A stretch of DNA of 64,000 nucleotides from Balanoglossus misakiensis. Taxonomy: Eukaryota > Hemichordata. A program made the translations under genes and the position numbers. Of the stretch, positions 57,852 through 64,000 are shown in pieces. Below the pieces are notes generated by a model. The model was not told where the DNA came from, did not search any database, and saw nothing but the letters and a program-made list of their open reading frames with translations. The stretch spans positions 8,432,001-8,496,000 of the forward strand of contig CM082590.2 of the NCBI GenBank assembly GCA_040954595.2, given 5' to 3'. The stretch's first letter is position 1. Every line of letters begins with the position of its first letter.

Positions 57852-58380
57852 AGGGATTAATTACATGGGTATAGTGCATGTATAAATCATGAATATTAAC
57901 AGAAATAATAAAACAATTTGAATAATATTCTTTCAACAGATACAACCTGCAAAATGAACAGAAACAAATACAAATTATTTTATTTTTATTTTGTAGTATT
58001 GTCTCGTTTTTCATGATCGCAATATTGGAGTACATTCAGGTGGTTTGTAAATTTTGTCTGGAATTCCCAAAAGACAACTGTTTGACTACAAGAATCAAAT
58101 TGCACAACAATCAGACTGAGAAATAAAGTATTTTGACCAAAAATAGCAAGACCAAATGTCAAAATACAATAATGACATTGTCTCCATAATTTCAGCACAT
58201 ATTGCAACCTTATATATTCTCTTTTAAAATTATAAATAACGATCAGGGTCACCAGGCAAAAAATTTGATTGAGGGAGCAAAATTTCCAAATTTTAAAATC
58301 CAAAATGGCCGCCAACACTGTTTGATCTCTCTTGAAACTTGTCAATGTTAATACTTTTGTTAATTTCAGTAAAAAAAAAG
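57441..58380. other. Diverged copy of the satellite flank, with (GT)n(GA)n tract
   Basis: The stretch 57600-57970 resembles 53085-53345 in order (ATACCAAGGC, ACAACCTG, GTGAACTGATTT against AAAACTGATTTTTT, CAACAGATACAACCTGCAAA). The (TG)n then (AG)n microsatellite is at 57797-57848. No gene. Confidence 0.6.
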
Positions 58381-60140
58381 AGGGGGGCTAGTAATAGTCA
58401 TAATGGAGAATTGACTTCTCAATAAAAAAAAAACTTTAGCTAGCACACATTTAAGTTGGCTTTGTAGAACTTCCCCTAACTTTTGGAAGTGGGTGTTGCA
58501 TAACATGTATGATGTTCATGTGTAAACATAAACAATAGACCTACTGTCAGAGCAAGAAACTGTTTCTTGAAAAATAAAAGATCAGCTGCGCATAACTACA
58601 GAATTATGAGACTTACCATCAGTAGACTCCTTCCTGTGTACTTTCGATGATCTTGGGAGTTCTTTATCTCTGGCAGCGAGTCGGGAAAACAGCATGACAA
58701 CCTCAAAGTTTTGACAGCTGACATCGACTGTCTATTCATTACCGTCCGCCATCTTTGATTCATTTCCGGTCTTCACCATTTCAATTATGGCCGATGGTGG
58801 CGCTGTTCTTTTAAGTCCGTGGCCTGCAAGCAAGAGGATATCGTTTCAAAAGGCATATATTCCCCAAATTTCCAATGAATATAAAGCGAGTTTTACAAAA
58901 TTGGATTGCTACAAAAGTACATGTAGTAAAAACGTTTATAACACGACTTTTTAAATAATTCACAAGAGGAGCGTAAGACTTTTACCCAGCAAGATGTTGA
59001 AATGGTCACCCCTTAAAAATATGTTATTGGCTAGATCGTCACAGTAACCATAGAAACTGTGGCTTAACATCATGACTTCCACGGAAACAGTGTAATATTT
59101 AGACAGACAGACAGACAGAAAAAACTCTCATACTTTGTACAAGTCAAAAACAACCAATTGATACTTTTCCTCAATTCACTTTATTTCTTTAAAAGACAAA
59201 AAGTTCTTAAATCCTACTTGTACAATTTTTTCTGTAAAAAGACCTCTCGCATAGTTATCATTCACAACATGACAAGATTTTGTGTAATCACTTTGATTAA
59301 CAAGCAAACATTTCAAAACTAGCTGTTTATCAGAAGCCAATTATAAAAGTTGACGTCATATAAAAACAATATTGTTCAACTCCTGGATTAAATGCATTTG
59401 CAACTACCAATGAAATCCACTTAATGTTGTAAATATATCTAACGTAAATAACGCTCTGAGTACCTCTAAATACAACCCTTTATTAACAAATACTGACAGA
59501 CCTACTTGTTAATCATTTGGGGGATGTTTTTTCTCTCATGATTATTGAAGAAAACGATTGCAAATTGAACCAAAAACTTGACACCTTGTGCCCAACTGAA
59601 ACTGAACCTATGTAATAGACTAACATTTAAGTCATCTTTGCTGATATGGGAAGCATCCCCCCCCCCCAAATCATGATTGGCACATGAATTGACTGTTATT
59701 TTAGTTCAACTTTAGATTCTAAATCTGATATGATTGCCAGATTCAGCTGGTTAGTGCAGTTCACTTTTGAACAAATCAGAAGCATAATAGTCACAAAATA
59801 TCAACGCGACTGTTAATGGCAAACCATCTTTGTAAAAGCACAGCTTTGGAGCACGTGAATCGAATGGACAATTGTGGTCGCCATTTTCTGTTTAATCTTC
59901 ATCACGAATTGGAGATAGATACCCTGTGTGCCGTACACGAAAATTCACAGCACCGTTTATCAAGACAGTGTCATAAGTCATATTATCATCAAGTTGTTTT
60001 GTTTTCTTATTTCAGCGAATCGCCCAGTCTCTTCCCGCCGTTTTCATAGTCCGGTGGTGGTTCGGGCAATTAACAGAGCACCCTCAACGGTGGCGGTGGT
60101 GCAAATGGAGCGCACCCTCACAGTTCTTTGCGGGGGGTAT
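58381..60140. other. Mostly unique AT-rich intergenic region
   Basis: A minus-strand candidate exon lies around 58620-58760 (see findings). An (ACAG)n run is at about 59100-59120 and a short poly-C near 59658. No protein family was recognised. Part of 59200-60140 may be the P450 3' UTR. Confidence 0.5.
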
Positions 60141-61697
60141 TTATTTGACGCGTTTGGTGGCCTTGACGTAGTAAGGCATGATTTGGGTCATGCAGATTGG
60201 CTGGTTGAGATCTTTTGTGTTGCCGTCAAGGGTGAAGTTGTAACGGTGAAGAAGGGTGGTGAAGAAAAGGAAAAGTTCCATTCTGGCCAATTGCTGTCCC
60301 AGACAGGAACGTGGACCTGAAATAATAAAAGTAATGCAATGAGTCCGTGTTTCAGAAGAGTCTTACACATTTAAATTAACCCAGGTGTATGGCAGATATA
60401 ACACATAATGGAAGGCTTAGACTTTTAGAGACTAGGGGAGAACCATTTAATTTCTGTGGTAGATGGAGGATTTGGGGGACAAAAATTGTTGGCAGATGGT
60501 GCTGAGAGGAAAAAAATCTTCATAATGCTCCCCCCCCCCTAAAGCATATGGTTCTTTCCTTAAGACAGTAACTATTCTGTCCATGAGGTCGAATGGTGAC
60601 TCAAAGTCGCTCACTTTTGACATTTTTGGCTATTTGACCACAAAAAATTGCATGGTATTCTTCTAAAGATAAACTGGTTATTAAAAGTTAGTATTTTGTG
60701 TTCTGTACTTACCAATGCCAAATGGCAGGTAGACGTGCGACTGTTGGCTGAAGTGTCCATTTTCATCCAGATTTCTTTCGGGCCTGAATTCCATGGGGTT
60801 TGGCCAGAATTTGGGGTCACCTTGCACTGACCAGAAGTTGGTCAAGACGTAGGTCTGGTTGGGGATGTGGTAACCATAGAGACTGGTGTCCTCACTGGTC
60901 ATGTGCGGGATGCCGAAGGGAGAGATTGGCCGGATGCGGATGATCTCCAGGAGGACGGACTCGACGTAGTGCAGCTCGGCTCGGTCGGCGACGGTGGGTT
61001 CGCGGTCCCTGCCAACAACGCGGTCGAGTTCCTCCTGGACTTTCTTCTGGATCTCCGGGTACTTCACCATCTGTAAGAACGACCAAGCCAAGACGTCGCC
61101 GACGGTCTGGTTCCCGAAGAAGATGTCCAGCACCGAGATGATGACCGATTCGTCGTTGAAGTCCAGCTCAGGTCTGTCTGCCTGTCGTTCGATTTCGTCC
61201 AGGTAGCAATCGATGTAACTCTTGGATTTCGTCTTGTTTCTGCTCCCAAGTTGCTTTCTCAGTGCCCGCTTCTTGTCGATCTCCGACTGAGCGAAGGTCC
61301 TGGCGTTGAAGATGTTGTCCAGCACTCGCTTGGTGGGACCGAACGGGAGCTTGGTCAGCCCCGGCAGCAGCGTCATCACCCCAGCCGGGTTGGTGTCTGT
61401 GGAGAAGCCGTTCAGCGCCTCGAAGTAGTCGATCGCGGCCTGGTTGGTGTACTCGAACCTGTGGCCGTAGACGAAGTTGCACTGGATGTTGCACACGGCG
61501 TGCTGGAACATGGTGCCGAGATCCAGGGACGCGCCTCTCTTCATGTCCATCAACTCCTTCATCACCACCTGGATTTCACTCTCAATCGTCTTCATGAACA
61601 CCTCCGTCTTTCCCCAGCCGAATTCACGCACCAACTTCTGGGTGAATTTTCTCTGTTCGTGCCAACGTGTGCCTTTGGAGTGGAGGGTGCCTGCAAC

Positions 61698-61738
<41 letters not shown>

Positions 61739-62526
61739 CCAATACTCAACCAATAATACTTTGTTATCACATGACTGGACAATTGACATTGCAATAGTGA
61801 CAAACATGATATATCAAACATAAAAACCTGAATAAAAACACAAAATATTAAAACACCGAAAATCACATCGGATTCGTGAAAATTACGGACGGATAATTTA
61901 ACAATTAAGGAGGAAAATGCAGGAGTCAAAATAAATCAGAGTCTAGTATTACCCATGGACAGCTTTGGATGTGCGCATCTGATTGAAAGACACGACAACG
62001 CTTTTGAAATCAAATTTGGAGACCACGTTCAGTCCACAGTTTTGAAAATTCGTTTTTAGCAGTGGTGGTCATTGAGTTTTGATATCACCGAGAGAGAGAG
62101 AAATAAGTGACTGATTTTCTCACCTCTGCCGTCATGTGCCAATATCTCAGTCTGGATGTTGACCGGTCTTTCACTGAAATGCTCTTGCTGCCTGAGCAGC
62201 GCCTGCTTGATGGCTTCATAACCGTTCAAGACCACCACTTCTTTGGTCCCCAGTTGCATCCGATAGACGTTGCCGTATTTCTTAGCCAGGTCCACCATGT
62301 CGGTCCACGGCGTTCGACTCCAGATTAAGTGCAGGTTACCGATGATCGGCAGCACCGGCGGGCGGGGCGGGAGTTTCTTGCCGTTGCGGTAGTTGGACAT
62401 GGGACCGTAGTTCTTGATGATCCAGGATGTCGTGATGAGAACGATGATGGCCAAGAGCAGAGTGACCGGGTCGACAACAGAGAAGACATTCTGCGCGAAG
62501 ACTTGAGCTTGGGCCGTGGCTATCAT
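60141..62526 (-). CDS. Cytochrome P450, microsomal CYP2-clan-like
   Basis: A haem-thiolate monooxygenase of about 518 aa; substrate unknown. Three exons in transcript order: 62124-62526, 60713-61690, 60141-60316 (1557 nt). The N-terminus has a membrane anchor ([16 protein letters not shown]) and the proline hinge [14 protein letters not shown], so it should sit in the ER membrane. Helix C is RWHEQRKFT. The ExxR motif is LLEIIRIRP, the PERF-type motif is FRPERN, and the haem loop [18 protein letters not shown] joins across the last intron with the Cys ligand intact. The I-helix reads [15 protein letters not shown]; the usual (A/G)Gx(D/E)T has Gln where the acid should be. An in-frame ATG 17 codons upstream (62577) is an alternative start, but the chosen one puts the anchor nearer the N-terminus. 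The CYP subfamily cannot be set without a tree. Confidence 0.93.
61702..61738. repeat. (CAAT)n microsatellite next to P450 exon 2 acceptor
   Basis: About nine CAAT/AATC units start about 10 bp upstream, in transcript sense, of the exon 2 acceptor. Confidence 0.95.
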
Positions 62527-62730
62527 TTTCGCACTACTTGTATTAAAAAGTCTACGATGACGATAGCTTGCTTTCAAGAGAATAAGACTTCCCCGATGGC
62601 GATGACTTGCTTTCAGGAGAAAAAAAAATCTGACTTCTCTTCTTCAGCGATCCAAACTCGGAGTCAGTCGCAACTATAGAGACTGGAACGACTCTTGTCA
62701 AATCATGCAGACTGATGCTACCCCGCCGCC

Positions 62731-62808
62731 TATATATAGCGCCTCGACGGATCCCCCACACGTGACGGGTTTATCAACCGCCGGGTATTTTTGGAACCAC
62801 TTCACGTG
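62731..62808 (-). promoter_or_regulatory. P450 promoter: TATA box and two CACGTG E-boxes
   Basis: TATATATA at 62731-62738 lies about 205 bp upstream of the start codon. CACGTG palindromes lie at 62759-62764 and 62803-62808, upstream of the TATA box on the minus strand. The transcription start would be near 62705. Confidence 0.6.
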
Positions 62809-63690
62809 ATGGTCAAGCATAGCGACCGGCTGGAGTGGGGTCTAAGTGGTCGCACACGACTTGGGGTCAACCCCTGTAACCACGATCTGGTCATTCCTTC
62901 GCTATATCATTCTCTCCAAACACACAATGCAATGTTACTGACAGCAAATTTTAATACATTAATACCGAAGACAAGCAAACATCGGTAAATTAAAATCTAT
63001 CATTTTCGTCAGAATCAAACCTGACCAAAATAATGCATAGGGAGTATAACTACTTGTTTGCTAAAGGGCGGTTAATTTTATTTTGATTACATATAACTTT
63101 GCTTGAGTGTTTATCACTTCGCCATAAAATGCCCTCACAAATACAGAATCAAAAAAGCTACTGGTCTACTTCAGTTGAAAATCAGTCAAGATTTTGCGTG
63201 ATTTCGTATTATTCCTTCCGCGGTTACTGAGCAACTAGCTCTCATATTTTGGCCTTAATTTTGCGACCAGAAAATAACTTTATTTGATTGATTTTCTTTC
63301 CGTTTATTTCTTGAGCTGATATGGGAAATGACGCACCCGAACCACGCGTGCTGTTTGTTGGTTTTCAGTTGTGACGCTCAAAGAAAAAACACGTGACTAA
63401 TTAGCGTCCGTATATCAATCAATCTTTGAGAAAAGTTCAGAAAACTTTACGTTATATTGAACTGAACTGAAATGAACTTCATTCGCCCTTTCAGTCTAAT
63501 ATTGACGTAGCATCGGAGAACACGTTTGCCGTGAGACGTTTGCGACAAAACACTGCAGCTTTTTGTGGAAAACGAAAACGATGAAATTTAAAGAACTTCT
63601 CAGTTCTACGGGGATTATTACGACTTTTGATAGTACTGCGGTTTTCATTTTAATTCCTCAAATTCTAGACATCCTCCCCTACAAGTGAAA
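62809..63690. other. Divergent intergenic region, P450 and right-edge gene
   Basis: Unique sequence with no ORF of note. An unannotated upstream exon or 5' UTR of the right-edge gene may lie at about 63500-63690. Confidence 0.45.
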
Positions 63691-63855
63691 ATGTCCACGT
63701 CTACACATTTAATCTTGCTTATAAATGCTCGGCCACGATTTCTTGAACGGCTACTTGCATCGCGCCTCAAGCAATCACCATTGGTCACGTCAGTACAAGA
63801 TGAACAAGAAAAAGAGATCGAACAGCTATTTACATGTTTGGATCACATTCATGAG
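63691..63855 (+). CDS. First coding exon of an unrecognised gene (partial, leaves window)
   Basis: The frame from the ATG at 63691 gives MSTSTHLILLINARPRFLER, continues through LLASRLKQSPLVTSVQDEQE, and ends LDHIHE at a donor (GAG|GTCAGT) at 63855. It encodes 55 codons in phase 0. The amphipathic, acidic second half suggests a helical cytoplasmic protein. No family was recognised. The rest of the gene would lie to the right; the final 145 bases are intron. Confidence 0.45.
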
Positions 63856-64000
63856 GTCAGTACACATTTTACTGTATTTTTTCAATCATTGAGACTTTAA
63901 GGCTACGTTGACGAGCAGAATCTTGGGAATTTTAGCACAGTACAGAAAGCACGAGAAATTGTAGTTGATACACAGTAAAACACTAAAAATAGCCAAAAGT

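Noticed and set aside
57784-58035. Frame with a LSLSLSHTHTHTH tail
   Set aside because: Translation of a (GT)n(GA)n microsatellite.
61251-61823. 190-codon + strand frame in the P450 locus
   Set aside because: Antisense shadow of P450 exon 2 running into the CAAT microsatellite.

Overview
The window is nuclear DNA of a bilaterian animal. Its genes have many phase-conserved introns with GT-AG junctions and AATAAA signals, and the introns are full of short inverted-repeat elements. The encoded proteins are close to vertebrate orthologues in length and motif content (FAH 418 aa, MCCC2 564 aa, GABPB 430 aa and USP8 1218 aa by my exon models, each summing to an exact multiple of three). A non-vertebrate animal, probably a marine deuterostome such as a lancelet or acorn worm, fits best. 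Species cannot be fixed from the sequence alone.

Left part, 1-43 kb, gene rich. (1) Two tandem secreted proteinase-K-like serine proteases on the + strand: the last two coding exons of one (1-478) and a complete second copy (3864-8852). (2) MCCC2, the mitochondrial leucine-catabolism carboxyltransferase, on the - strand (11402-16779), head to head with FAH, the last enzyme of tyrosine catabolism, on the + strand (17211-23890). (3) USP8, the endosomal deubiquitinase, on the - strand (26332-34783), head to head with GABPB, the ankyrin subunit of the ETS factor GABP, on the + strand (36712-41442). The USP8/GABPB intergenic region has ETS/GABP-type sites, and human USP8 and GABPB1 are also divergent neighbours on 15q21.2. 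About 20 copies of one ~90-bp inverted-repeat element, often flanked by TTAA (piggyBac-like MITE), are scattered through this part, with several mariner-like MITEs.

Middle part, 43-58.6 kb, satellite rich and with no recognisable protein gene. It holds a ~85-bp satellite, a ~690-bp tandem array, a cluster of tRNA-like modules, and an 88-bp satellite arranged as a large palindrome. Part of that block is duplicated with no difference seen by eye: 51862-53931 is repeated at 54471-56540, separated by a 583-bp inverted arm. This is either a very recent inverted-duplication rearrangement or an assembly artefact.

Right part, 58.6-64 kb. A three-exon microsomal cytochrome P450 (CYP2-clan-like) on the - strand (60141-62526) has a TATA box and two CACGTG E-boxes upstream. 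It is divergent from the first coding exon of an unrecognised + strand gene that leaves the window (63691-63855).

I found no bacterial-type system, CRISPR array or intact autonomous transposon. The most unusual things are the nested palindrome/duplication, the TTAA MITE family, the repeated duplication of splice sites inside FAH, the canonical-looking WW domain in USP8, and the conserved USP8-GABPB divergent pair with likely GABP autoregulation.
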